In this document: piece after piece, positions 23,283 to 31,116 of the stretch | How positions within the stretch are numbered: the first letter of the stretch is position 1 | Layout of the letters: the number at the start of each line of letters is the position of its first letter | Assembly (NCBI GenBank): GCA_013361525.1 | Contig: JABFXY010000056.1 | Location: forward strand, 25,196 to 89,195 | DNA from: Polyangiaceae bacterium | GTDB taxonomy: Bacteria > Myxococcota_A > Polyangia > Polyangiales > Polyangiaceae | Length of the DNA stretch: 64,000 bases | Reading direction: 5' to 3' | Position numbers and translations under genes: made by a program | Notes under the pieces: generated by a model | Database searches by the model: none | Seen by the model: the letters and a program-made list of their open reading frames with translations, nothing else | Told to the model about the DNA's origin: nothing

Positions 23283-25098
23283 TCGACCGCGCGTCCGGTG
23301 CGAACGATTCCCGGTGCGTGATCTCGATCGGGGTCGTCGCCGCGACGCCTTTTGCACGCGCGCCGCGGACGACGCGCTTCGTGCCGTTGTCCGGTCCGTT
23401 CGGGTTGACCGCTTCGCTCGCGCCGTAGGGGGCGTACCAGTCGCGAAGCCACTCGCCGACCTTGCCAATCCCATCCACCGTGTTCGGCTTGGACGCGGCG
23501 AGCTCCCACTCGGCCTCGGTCGGCAGACGCATGCCGCGCGATCCGCAGTAGGTGGTGGCTTGATCGAACGAGACGCACGCGATCGGCTCGTCGGCTGCAT
23601 CCGCGCGACCGAAAGGACATTGCGCAGCATCGCCCTCGACGCCTTCCGCCGACGGCTTCGAGCACACTCCGAGCTCGACGCACGAGGCGTACTGTTTCGC
23701 CGTCACCGGCGCGCGATCCAGGCAGAACGTGTCGACGAAGACGGCGTGGCGCGGACCGTCTCCGGTCGCAGTTTCCGAGCCCATCTGGAACCGTCCGCCC
23801 GGGACGACCACGGCGCCGGCGGGGCACAGCACAGCGGGCACACTTGCAGTGACGGCGGCGGAAGCGGTCGTGGATGCAACGTTCGGCGCGACCGTCGCAT
23901 CGGCGCTCGGCGCCGACGATGCGCTCGCCGAAGCGGGGTCGTTGGATTTTCGCGCCGCCTTGAGACCGGCCGTTACCGCTGCCGCTGCGATGAGCAACGC
24001 GGCGCCGATCGCTGCGACGGCGATGATCGCGCGGCTGCCGCCTCTCTTCGGTGTGGAAACGGGCGTCGCGGACGAGGTCGTCGCAGCGGGAGGTCTCGAG
24101 CTCGCTCTGCGCGCAGCGGCAGCAGCCGACGGGCCGCTCAGCGGAAAACCTGCGGCGCGCGGATCGACCGAGCCGAGGAGCGCCGACCAGAACGCGCCGA
24201 CCGTCTCGTACCGATGTGAAGGCTGCACCGCCAGCGCCCTTGCGAAGACCGCCTCCACCTCGTCGCTGACGTCGAGCCGAAGCGCGCGCGGTGTCGGGCG
24301 CCCTTCTTCATCGCAGCTCTGCCGGGCGAGCTCGACGTAGTCGTCGCCTTCGAAGGCGCGACGACCGCCGCGCATCACCTCGAGGATCACCAGCGCGAAC
24401 GCGAACACGTCCGTCCACGTTCCCGTCTCGCCGTAGGTTCGGCTGAACTGCTCCGGCGCGCCGTAGTGCGGCGTAAACGCCGTCACCGCCGTCCCGGTTT
24501 GATGAAAGCCCGGCGCGCGCCGCTTCATCACCTTCGCGATGCCGAAGTCGAGCAGCTTGATCCGACCGCCCGGTCCCGGCGCGGCGCCTTGCTCGACGAC
24601 GAACACGTTCTCCGGCTTCACGTCTCGATGTGCGATGCCTCGCTCGTGCGCGATCGCGAGCGCGCCCGCGATCGGCTCGATGAGCTTCATCGATTCCGCA
24701 AGCGATCGCGGAGCAACACCGCCGTTCGTCTCCGACACGAGGACTTCGTCCAGCGTCCGCCCATCGAGCCACTCGAGGACGAGATACGGAAGCGGCGCCT
24801 TTTGCGGAAGCTCCAGCACACCGACGTCGCGCGCTTGCACGATCGCGCTCGAACGCGCCGACAGCGACGAGATGAGCCGGCCTTCGCGCACGAATTCGTC
24901 GAGCACCGCGGCGCGTTCTTCCGGGGCGAATTGCCCGAGCGTGACGAGGAATTTCACCGCGACGGGTGTGCCCGTCGTGGTGTGAGTCGCTCGATAAACG
25001 ATCGCAGCGCCGCCCTCGCCGATCGCGTGCTCCACGAGAAACTTCCCGTCGAGCAAGGAACCGGTCAAACCAAGTGGATCGCGCGTGCGGCCGGACAT
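23242..25098 (-). CDS. Ser/Thr protein kinase fused to formylglycine-enzyme-like (SUMF1) domain
   Basis: 618 residues, ATG 25098. Kinase domain (about 20-300): Gly loop IGEGGAAIVY, Lys49, HRDVKPENV, LLDFGIAK, YGAPEQF, so all catalytic residues are present. A Ser/Ala/Pro-rich linker leads to one membrane segment (about 365-385), then an Ala/Ser-rich extracytoplasmic stretch. The C-terminal domain (about 420-618) has the SUMF1/FGE signature: VVPGGRFQMGSE, PVTAKQYASCVE, EPIACVSFDQATTYC, RLPTEAEWELAAS and a final VGLRCAK. The Trp-rich core is shorter than in formylglycine-generating enzymes, so it may bind rather than catalyse. Kinase-FGE fusions are known in myxobacteria. Confidence 0.92.
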   Translation of the reverse strand: MSGRTRDPLGLTGSLLDGKFLVEHAIGEGGAAIVYRATHTTTGTPVAVKFLVTLGQFAPEERAAVLDEFVREGRLISSLSARSSAIVQARDVGVLELPQKAPLPYLVLEWLDGRTLDEVLVSETNGGVAPRSLAESMKLIEPIAGALAIAHERGIAHRDVKPENVFVVEQGAAPGPGGRIKLLDFGIAKVMKRRAPGFHQTGTAVTAFTPHYGAPEQFSRTYGETGTWTDVFAFALVILEVMRGGRRAFEGDDYVELARQSCDEEGRPTPRALRLDVSDEVEAVFARALAVQPSHRYETVGAFWSALLGSVDPRAAGFPLSGPSAAAAARRASSRPPAATTSSATPVSTPKRGGSRAIIAVAAIGAALLIAAAAVTAGLKAARKSNDPASASASSAPSADATVAPNVASTTASAAVTASVPAVLCPAGAVVVPGGRFQMGSETATGDGPRHAVFVDTFCLDRAPVTAKQYASCVELGVCSKPSAEGVEGDAAQCPFGRADAADEPIACVSFDQATTYCGSRGMRLPTEAEWELAASKPNTVDGIGKVGEWLRDWYAPYGASEAVNPNGPDNGTKRVVRGARAKGVAATTPIEITHRESFAPDARSISVGLRCAKALSP

Positions 25099-25173
25099 AG
25101 CCGCATCGAGCTTAACCCCAGCGGCGACCCGGTGTGATCACGTGCCCCGCGTTCGGTGCGCGCCGGTGTGCCT

Positions 25174-25209
25174 CGGTGTAGGCCGCGATTTCGTGATGGG
25201 CCTACACCG
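25174..25209. promoter_or_regulatory. Inverted repeat in divergent promoter region
   Basis: CGGTGTAGGCC (25174-25184) and GGCCTACACCG (25199-25209) form a perfect 11-bp dyad with a 14-nt centre. It lies between the minus-strand kinase-SUMF1 gene (start 25098) and the plus-strand AgmX-like gene (start 25252), 42 bp upstream of the latter. It may be an operator for a dimeric regulator or a 5'-leader hairpin. Confidence 0.5.
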
Positions 25210-25251
25210 CATCGACGGTATGCTCCGGCACCGTTCGGAGAGAGAACAGTC

Positions 25252-25869
25252 GTGGCGGAATCAGAATCCTCGGAGAAGTCCTCGGGCGTCGGCATCTACA
25301 TCGTCGGCGCCCTTCTGCTGTTGGCCGGCATCGTCGGGATCGTGATCCTGACCCGAAAAGAAGAGCCGAAAGCGGCGGCGACCGCGGCGGCAACCGTGAC
25401 CGAGGAGCCGGTGAACTACGCTCCGCCTCCCCCGCCTCCGCCGAAGAAGACGGCCGAGCCGGAGGACGCAGGCGACGATGCCGGGGACGACGCTGGTGAC
25501 GACGCTTCGACCGCGTCGACCGGGAAGGTCGCGGCGACGGGTGGTGGCGGCTCGTGCTCGAAGTGCGGACAGGGCAAGAGCAACTCCTCCCTCCAGAGCT
25601 CACTGCAGGGTGCGGCCGGCGCAGCCCGCGGTTGCTACAACCGCGCGATCAACAAAGACGGCGCTGCGGCCGAAGGCAAGATGACGGTCGCGGTCAACGT
25701 CGGCTCGAACGGCGCGGTCTGCAATGCGTCGATCGTCAACGACACCGTCGGTAGCCCCACCGTCTCCAGCTGCGTGCTCAAGCAGTTCCAGGGCAAGTCG
25801 TTCCCGCGGCCCGACGAGGGCTGCGTGACCGTCAACATCCCGCTGAACTTCGCGGTCAAGAAGGACTGA
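25252..25869 (+). CDS. AgmX/PglI C-terminal-domain protein
   Basis: 205 residues from GTG 25252, preceded by GGAGAGAG. An N-terminal cytoplasmic segment leads to one membrane span (about 13-33). A Pro-rich stretch (58-64) and an acidic DAGDD tandem repeat (72-85) follow, then a C102-x-x-C105 pair, and a C-terminal domain (about 110-205) with the GCYNRAIN, GKMTVAVNVGSNG and SCVLKQFQGKSFPRP elements. This is the TonB-C-like fold named after AgmX and PglI, myxobacterial gliding/envelope proteins. A periplasm-spanning role in the envelope is likely. truA starts 1 bp after its stop. Confidence 0.88.
   Translation: MAESESSEKSSGVGIYIVGALLLLAGIVGIVILTRKEEPKAAATAAATVTEEPVNYAPPPPPPPKKTAEPEDAGDDAGDDAGDDASTASTGKVAATGGGGSCSKCGQGKSNSSLQSSLQGAAGAARGCYNRAINKDGAAAEGKMTVAVNVGSNGAVCNASIVNDTVGSPTVSSCVLKQFQGKSFPRPDEGCVTVNIPLNFAVKKD
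25861..25865 (+). promoter_or_regulatory. Ribosome binding site that supports the CTG start of truA
   Basis: AAGGA at 25861-25865, inside the last codons of the AgmX-like gene, stands 5 nt before CTG 25871. It is the only reasonable Shine-Dalgarno sequence ahead of the TruA-like N-terminus, and it places initiation at the CTG. Confidence 0.55.
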
Positions 25870-25870
25870 T

Positions 25871-26659
25871 CTGCCCGGCGTCCTGCTCAGCGTCGCGTAC
25901 GACGGCCGAGACTTTCACGGATTTGCTCCGCAGCCGGATCAGCGGACGGTCGCCGGAGAGCTCCTCGGTGCTCTTCGCGCGATCGATCCTGCCATCCGCG
26001 AGGTCCGCGGAGCGAGCCGCACGGATGCCGGTGTGCACGCGCACGATCAGCGCGTGGCGTTCGACTCCACACGCAGCTACCCGCTGACGGCCTGGACCCA
26101 CGGCGCCCAGAAACACCTGCCCGACGCGATCTCGCTCCGCTCGGCGTGGGAGGTCGAGGAGGGCTTTTCGCCGCGCGCGACCTCCATCGACAAGTCGTAC
26201 ATCTATCGACTGCTCGTCGATCCGCAGCGTGATCCGTTCTTCATGGGACGCGTGTGGCGAGTGCCGGAGCTCGATCGCGAGACCGCGCTCGACGTGATGC
26301 GTGCCGAGGCGCGGGTCATCGTCGGTTGCCACGATTTCGCAGCATTTCGCGGCGCGTCCGATCAGCGCGAGTCGACGGTACGGACGCTGCTCGACGTCTC
26401 CGTCGATCGGTCCGCCGTGGACGCGCGCATGATCGTCGTGCGCGTCACCGGTGACGGTTTCCTCTTCAACATGGTCCGCATCATCGTGGGCGCGCTCGTC
26501 GACGTCGGACGAGGACGCAAGCCGATCGGCACGCTCGCGCGCGGGCTCGAGACGAAGGACAGGCGCGACCTCGGGATCACCGCGCCGCCCGACGGGCTGT
26601 ACCTCGATCGCTACCGTCTACGCGGCGACGAAGACCGGCCGTTTCCGCACGGGATCTGA
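25871..26659 (+). CDS. truA: tRNA pseudouridine synthase A (probable CTG start)
   Basis: TruA converts U38-40 of tRNA anticodon arms to pseudouridine. The family N-terminus is readable from base 25871: LLSVAYDGRDFHGF, then GASRTDAGVHAHDQ with the catalytic Asp, and later SYIYRLL, GCHDFAAFRG and FNMVRIIVGALVDVG. Length 262 residues is normal for TruA. Between the last in-frame stop (25844-25846) and the conserved start of the domain there is no ATG, GTG or TTG. CTG 25871 is in the right place, 5 nt after AAGGA. Starting at the internal GTG 26033 would remove about 54 residues, including the catalytic Asp motif, so that is not credible. Confidence 0.9.
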   Translation: MPGVLLSVAYDGRDFHGFAPQPDQRTVAGELLGALRAIDPAIREVRGASRTDAGVHAHDQRVAFDSTRSYPLTAWTHGAQKHLPDAISLRSAWEVEEGFSPRATSIDKSYIYRLLVDPQRDPFFMGRVWRVPELDRETALDVMRAEARVIVGCHDFAAFRGASDQRESTVRTLLDVSVDRSAVDARMIVVRVTGDGFLFNMVRIIVGALVDVGRGRKPIGTLARGLETKDRRDLGITAPPDGLYLDRYRLRGDEDRPFPHGI

Positions 26660-26675
26660 CCGGGTCGGTCGCAGA

Positions 26676-28301
26676 CTAGAGGCTGCCGTCGATCGCGCGC
26701 CCACCGGTCGAGGTGGGCGGCGGCTTTGCAGTGGCCGTCGCGCTCGCCGTCGGCTTCGCCGTGGGAAGGGGTCGGTTGGTCGCGACCGGGAACCCTGTCG
26801 CACGGTTCGTCGGAACGGGTTGGCCACTCGGCTCACCCGATACACTCGCCGACGCGACGGCCGACGTGTCTTCGGTGGAAGCGGAGGCGGTCGGCTCCGA
26901 CGTCGACGATGCAGCAGCCGTCGCGGTCGACGTAGCGGTCGCGACCGAGGTCGCAGCGGTCGTCGACGCGGCGGTCGCGGTGCTCGTCGCCTCGGAGGTC
27001 GAGGTCTGCGCGTTCGAGGTGGAAGGCGTCTTCTTCATCCAGAAGAACACGCCGGCGCCGATCGCCAAGACGGCCAGCGCGCCGACGATGATCGACGCGC
27101 CGGTCTTCGACTGCCGCGTGGTCACGGCGAGCGCGACCTGCGACTGACCCATCCCGCTCGCGCCCATCAGCGGATGTGCTTGCGGGTTCGATCCCGATTG
27201 TCCGAGCGCTGCGCCCGATGCGTTCAGCGACGGATTCGAAGCCGAAAGCCCGCTTCCCGATATCGAGAGGTGGGCCGGCCGCTGGGGACCGGTCTGACCG
27301 AACGCGCCTGCGGCCTGTTGCGCCAAAGGCGCACCAGCAACTGGATAGCCGCCCGACTGCGACATGCCTGCTGTCGGATTGCTTCCCGACTGAGACAGCC
27401 GCGGGTCCCCGTGCTGGCCACCGTAGGCTTGGCCGGCATAGGCATATCCACCCGCCGCTGCCTGCCACTCCATCAGTGCGCGCGTGAAGTCAGCCGCGGT
27501 TTGGAATCGCTGGTTGGGATCGCGCTCCATCGAGCGGCGCACGATCGCGCTCATCCCGGGGTCGACGCCTTGCACGAGGTTCTCGGGCGGCTCCGGAACT
27601 TCGAGCGCGATCTTGAAAATGAGCTCGTTGAACGTCTCTGCGTTGAACGGGACACGCCCCGTCAGGCACTGGTACGCGACGACGCCGACCGAATAGAGGT
27701 CGCTGCGATGATCGACGTGTTGCCCGCGCGCTTGCTCGGGCGACATGTAATAGGGCGTACCCATCACGGCGCCCGTCTTCGTCATGCTCAGCTCTTCGCC
27801 CCCCGACGTGAACTTCGACACGCCGAAGTCCAGGAGCTTCACGAAGTCGTTCGCGTTCTTGCGAACGAGGAACACGTTGTCGGGCTTGAGATCGCGGTGA
27901 ACGATGCCCGCTTGGTGCGCCGCGCCGAGCCCTTCGAGGAGCTGCAACAACACGGGCGCCAGCTCCGCCGGGGTGAGCCGGCCTTTGACCTTGATTCGCT
28001 TCGTCAGCGGATCGCCGTCGAGGAACTCCATCACCATGTAGCGCTCGCCGCCGGGCAAGCTGCCGAGATCGAGGACCTCGACGATGTGCTCCGATCCGAT
28101 GCGTCCCGCGGCCTGCGCCTCACGCTCGAAGCGCTGAACGATGTCGTCTTTGCCCGCGACGTTCGCGTGCAGGACCTTGATCGCCACGCGCCGGTGGATG
28201 CGCGTGTTCTCGCCCTCGAAGACGGCGCCCATACCACCCACGCCGAGGACGCGGACGATCCGGTACTTGCCGTCGAGAATCTGTCCCGCGGTCAAAGTCA
28301 T
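26676..28301 (-). CDS. Transmembrane Ser/Thr protein kinase
   Basis: 541 residues, ATG 28301. Kinase domain (about 13-270): Gly loop GVGGMGAVF (20-28), Lys42, H135-R136-D137, D158-F159-G160 and GTPYYMSPEQARG, all intact. A Gly/Ser/Gln-rich linker (about 280-400, repeated SQSG and GQSGSNP) is followed by a single membrane span (about 405-430) and a Ser/Thr/Ala-rich extracytoplasmic tail. It has no recognisable sensor domain. It is nearly identical in domain plan and motif numbering to the kinase at 29472-31067, with one gene between them. Convergent with truA (16 bp gap). Confidence 0.93.
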   Translation of the reverse strand: MTLTAGQILDGKYRIVRVLGVGGMGAVFEGENTRIHRRVAIKVLHANVAGKDDIVQRFEREAQAAGRIGSEHIVEVLDLGSLPGGERYMVMEFLDGDPLTKRIKVKGRLTPAELAPVLLQLLEGLGAAHQAGIVHRDLKPDNVFLVRKNANDFVKLLDFGVSKFTSGGEELSMTKTGAVMGTPYYMSPEQARGQHVDHRSDLYSVGVVAYQCLTGRVPFNAETFNELIFKIALEVPEPPENLVQGVDPGMSAIVRRSMERDPNQRFQTAADFTRALMEWQAAAGGYAYAGQAYGGQHGDPRLSQSGSNPTAGMSQSGGYPVAGAPLAQQAAGAFGQTGPQRPAHLSISGSGLSASNPSLNASGAALGQSGSNPQAHPLMGASGMGQSQVALAVTTRQSKTGASIIVGALAVLAIGAGVFFWMKKTPSTSNAQTSTSEATSTATAASTTAATSVATATSTATAAASSTSEPTASASTEDTSAVASASVSGEPSGQPVPTNRATGFPVATNRPLPTAKPTASATATAKPPPTSTGGRAIDGSL

Positions 28302-28360
28302 CGAGCCCGCTCATCGTAGACGATTCGGCCGGCCCGGCCACCCTCGAGGGAGGACCGACC

Positions 28361-29458
28361 TCAATCGCTCTTTTCGCCGTCGTTCGAGGGGCTCGGCGGC
28401 ACGACGACGTCCAACATCTGGAGCCGCATCACGAGCTCTTCGGGTACGTCGAGGCCCTCGTCGCGCTTCAACCGCGCGAGCGTTTCTCGAACCGGCTCGT
28501 CCTCACGAAAGCCGTCGACGACCTGCGCGAGCGCCTCGCTCATGAAGAACGGGTCGTACCGGCTGTAGCTTGTCACGACCACACCCCCCGTCGCAGGAAC
28601 GACCTCGAGCTTCCTGTTTCTCACGAGACGTTCGTGGAGCTTCGGCTTCGTGAGCGCGTCGTACTTCTCCTCCATCTCGGAGGAGAGCTCCTTCGCGCGC
28701 GGCGTTGCGTCCAGGATCTCCGCGACGCGAGCGGCGTCGAGGCTCGACACGGCCTCGTGACATGCGATGTAGAACGCCTCTTCGCGGCCGAGCCAACTGC
28801 CCCAATAGCGTGCGTATTCGGCCTCGGGAGGCGGCCTATCTTCGACATCCTCCAGCGTCATCTTGAGCCGCCCGATGGTGGGCTCCGTCGTGTCGGGCCC
28901 GACCGTCCGAATGGCGTATTGGGTCAGGGCTGACTCGACGCGAAACATGTACTGCTTCATCGCGTCCCAGAACGCCCAGCCGTATTGCGCGCCCTCGTAC
29001 TTGCAAAAGAAGGTCGAACACACCGTCTCGCGGTGATGCCAAATCGAGCAGCGGCCGTCGTCGTAATACGGGCACTTCATCGATTTGGCGCGGCCGAAAG
29101 CCCAATATCGAGAAGCCTCGAGGTGGACCAGGAACTTTCTCGGCGCGGCGAGCCAACGCGGCGTCACGCCGATGCGATGCGCGAGCTTCGCGCGTAAGCG
29201 GCGGCGCCCCTCCTCGAGATCCGGAGATGGATCGGCGAACACGGCACCGACGAGGTAGTTCGGAAGAGACGGGTGGTAGGTGCAGCACTTCGTCTCCGGA
29301 TCGAAGTGCGTCGTCTGGACGCCCGCGGGCGCCGTCTTGTCGCACATCGCGCAGTCGTCGCAGGTAGCCCGCGTCTCCTCGATCGCTGGGCGATCGAAGA
29401 ACGCAGGCAACACGGCTTGGTAGATCGGCGCGAGCTTCGATCGGAGCGTAGCTGCCAT
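28361..29458 (-). CDS. Cys-rich hypothetical protein encoded between two kinases
   Basis: 365 residues from ATG 29458; the frame upstream is low-complexity and belongs to the shadow of the kinase. Two cysteine clusters mark the N-terminal half: CDDCAMCD and TKCCTYHP (about 33-60), then MKCPYYDDGRCSIWHHRETVC with STFFCKY (about 128-155). Such clusters resemble YkgJ-type or other Cys-based metal/iron-sulfur sites, but the family is not certain. The C-terminal half is helical. No signal peptide, so cytoplasmic. It sits 13 bp downstream of the kinase at 29472 and 59 bp upstream of the kinase at 28301, probably in one transcription unit with both. Confidence 0.8.
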   Translation of the reverse strand: MAATLRSKLAPIYQAVLPAFFDRPAIEETRATCDDCAMCDKTAPAGVQTTHFDPETKCCTYHPSLPNYLVGAVFADPSPDLEEGRRRLRAKLAHRIGVTPRWLAAPRKFLVHLEASRYWAFGRAKSMKCPYYDDGRCSIWHHRETVCSTFFCKYEGAQYGWAFWDAMKQYMFRVESALTQYAIRTVGPDTTEPTIGRLKMTLEDVEDRPPPEAEYARYWGSWLGREEAFYIACHEAVSSLDAARVAEILDATPRAKELSSEMEEKYDALTKPKLHERLVRNRKLEVVPATGGVVVTSYSRYDPFFMSEALAQVVDGFREDEPVRETLARLKRDEGLDVPEELVMRLQMLDVVVPPSPSNDGEKSD

Positions 29459-29471
29459 GGCTGATGGTCCG

Positions 29472-31067
29472 TTACAGATCGGGGCGAATGTCGCGGCCGC
29501 CCGCCTTGGTCGACGTCGGCTGCGCCGCGGTCGCTGTCGGTTTGGCCGTCGCCGTGGGCACCGTCCCGGTCGGGCGGTTCGTTGGTCGCGTACCCACGAC
29601 GGGCGATGGCGTCGTCGGGGCGGTCGGCGCCTGCGACGCAACCGCAGACGATGCATCGGCTGTTGGAAGGGCCGTCGGCTCGACCGCCGTGCTCGTCGCT
29701 GCCGTCTCCGCCGTGGGCGAGCTCGTCGACGTCGCGACAGGCTCCGCGGAAGGCGCCGGCTCGCTCGTCGACGTCGCGGTGGCCGTGGTCGACGGGCCTG
29801 CATTCGCTGCGCTGGAGCGGCCGTAAAAGAAGAACGCCGTACCGCCGATGAGGCCGACCGCGAGCGCGGCAGCGATGACGATCGGCGCGGAGGATCGCTT
29901 GCGACCACCGCTCGTCGTCGTCGCGTCCGCGAGCGCCGCGTATTGCGTCTGTCCGGGCCCGTAAGGCTGACCGGCGACGGTCGCAGCGACACCCGGTGCG
30001 GGCGGCGCGCCCATCGGCGCCGCGCCCATCTGCCCGTGCATCATCGGCGCGTGGCCCGTCGGCCCCATCGGCGCGTGGCCCATCGGACCTGGCGCGACGC
30101 CCGGCGCCGACGGGTACGACGCGCGCGGGTTCACCGCGCCGACCATCGGCAACATCTGCGTACCCGCACGCGGCCCCATGGCGATCGTTCCGCCGCCCCT
30201 GGCGTCGAAGTCGCGCGCCCACGCGAGCATCGCCTCCTTCAGATCGGCGGCCGTTTGGTACCGCTCGTTCGGATCGCGCGCCATCGCCCGGCGCATCAAA
30301 ACCCCGAAGGCCTGATCGAGGTTCGGAACGAACTGCTCGGGCGGCGGCGGAGACTCGAGCGCTATTTTGAAGATGAGCTCGTTGAATGTCTCCGCATTGA
30401 AGGGGACCTGCCCGGTCACCGCCTCGTAGATGATCACGCCGACGGAGTAGAGATCGCTCCGCGCGTCGATCGTGCGTGCGCCCTTCGCCTGCTCCGGCGA
30501 CATGTAATAGGGCGTGCCCATGACCGCGCCGGTGCGGGTCATGCTCATCTCGTCCGAGTTCAAGACGTTGAACTTCGAGACGCCGAAATCGAGGATCTTC
30601 ACGAAGTCGGGACGACCCCCGCGGCTCGACAGAAGGAACACGTTCGCGGGCTTCAAATCGCGGTGAATGATGCCCGCCTGGTGCGCGGCGTTGAGCCCGT
30701 CGAGCATCTGCGACATCACCGAAACGAGATCGCGCGGCGCGATTCTGCCTTGCTTGACGATGCGATCGCCGAGGGTCGTCCCGTCGAGGAACTCCATCAC
30801 CATGAAGCGCGATCCGTCTTGCAGATCGCCCATGTCGAGCACCTCGACGATGTGCTCGGAACCGATGCGGCCCGCGGCCTGCGCCTCGCGCTCGAAGCGC
30901 TGAAGCACGTCGCTCTTGCCGGCGACCTGCGCGTGGAGCGTCTTGATGGCGACGCGGCGGTGGATGCGGATGTTCTCGCCTTCGTAGACGGAGCCCATCC
31001 CTCCCTGACCGATCTGCCGAACGATGCGGTACTTGTCGGCGAGGATTTGCCCAGGTTGTAGGTTCAC
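29472..31067 (-). CDS. Transmembrane Ser/Thr protein kinase (paralogue)
   Basis: 531 residues from GTG 31067; longer in-frame starts add non-homologous residues before NLQPGQILADKYRIV, the point where it aligns with its paralogue. Kinase motifs: GQGGMGSVY (20-28), Lys42, H135-R136-D137, LDFGVSK and GTPYYMSPEQAKG. A Met/Gly/Pro/His-rich linker (for example GHAPMGPTGHAPMM) replaces the Ser/Gln-rich linker of the other kinase; one membrane span (about 415-437) and a Thr/Ala/Pro-rich tail follow. The two kinases share long stretches such as FERE-AQAAGRIGSEHIVEVLD, so they are recent duplicates. It is divergent from the NamZ gene by 49 bp. Confidence 0.93.
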   Translation of the reverse strand: MNLQPGQILADKYRIVRQIGQGGMGSVYEGENIRIHRRVAIKTLHAQVAGKSDVLQRFEREAQAAGRIGSEHIVEVLDMGDLQDGSRFMVMEFLDGTTLGDRIVKQGRIAPRDLVSVMSQMLDGLNAAHQAGIIHRDLKPANVFLLSSRGGRPDFVKILDFGVSKFNVLNSDEMSMTRTGAVMGTPYYMSPEQAKGARTIDARSDLYSVGVIIYEAVTGQVPFNAETFNELIFKIALESPPPPEQFVPNLDQAFGVLMRRAMARDPNERYQTAADLKEAMLAWARDFDARGGGTIAMGPRAGTQMLPMVGAVNPRASYPSAPGVAPGPMGHAPMGPTGHAPMMHGQMGAAPMGAPPAPGVAATVAGQPYGPGQTQYAALADATTTSGGRKRSSAPIVIAAALAVGLIGGTAFFFYGRSSAANAGPSTTATATSTSEPAPSAEPVATSTSSPTAETAATSTAVEPTALPTADASSAVASQAPTAPTTPSPVVGTRPTNRPTGTVPTATAKPTATAAQPTSTKAGGRDIRPDL

Positions 31068-31116
31068 AGCGTCGTTTTTTCGCCCCCGATGAAGGGCCCA
31101 AGGTAGCACGAAAAGC

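Noticed and set aside
26033..26659. A shorter truA beginning at GTG 26033
   Set aside because: It would delete the N-terminal third of the first domain and the catalytic SRTDAG motif, which are clearly encoded upstream in the same frame.
26451..28319. Plus-strand frame of about 620 codons opposite the kinase gene
   Set aside because: Composition is dominated by Arg, Gly and His and no family motif is present; the minus strand encodes an intact kinase.
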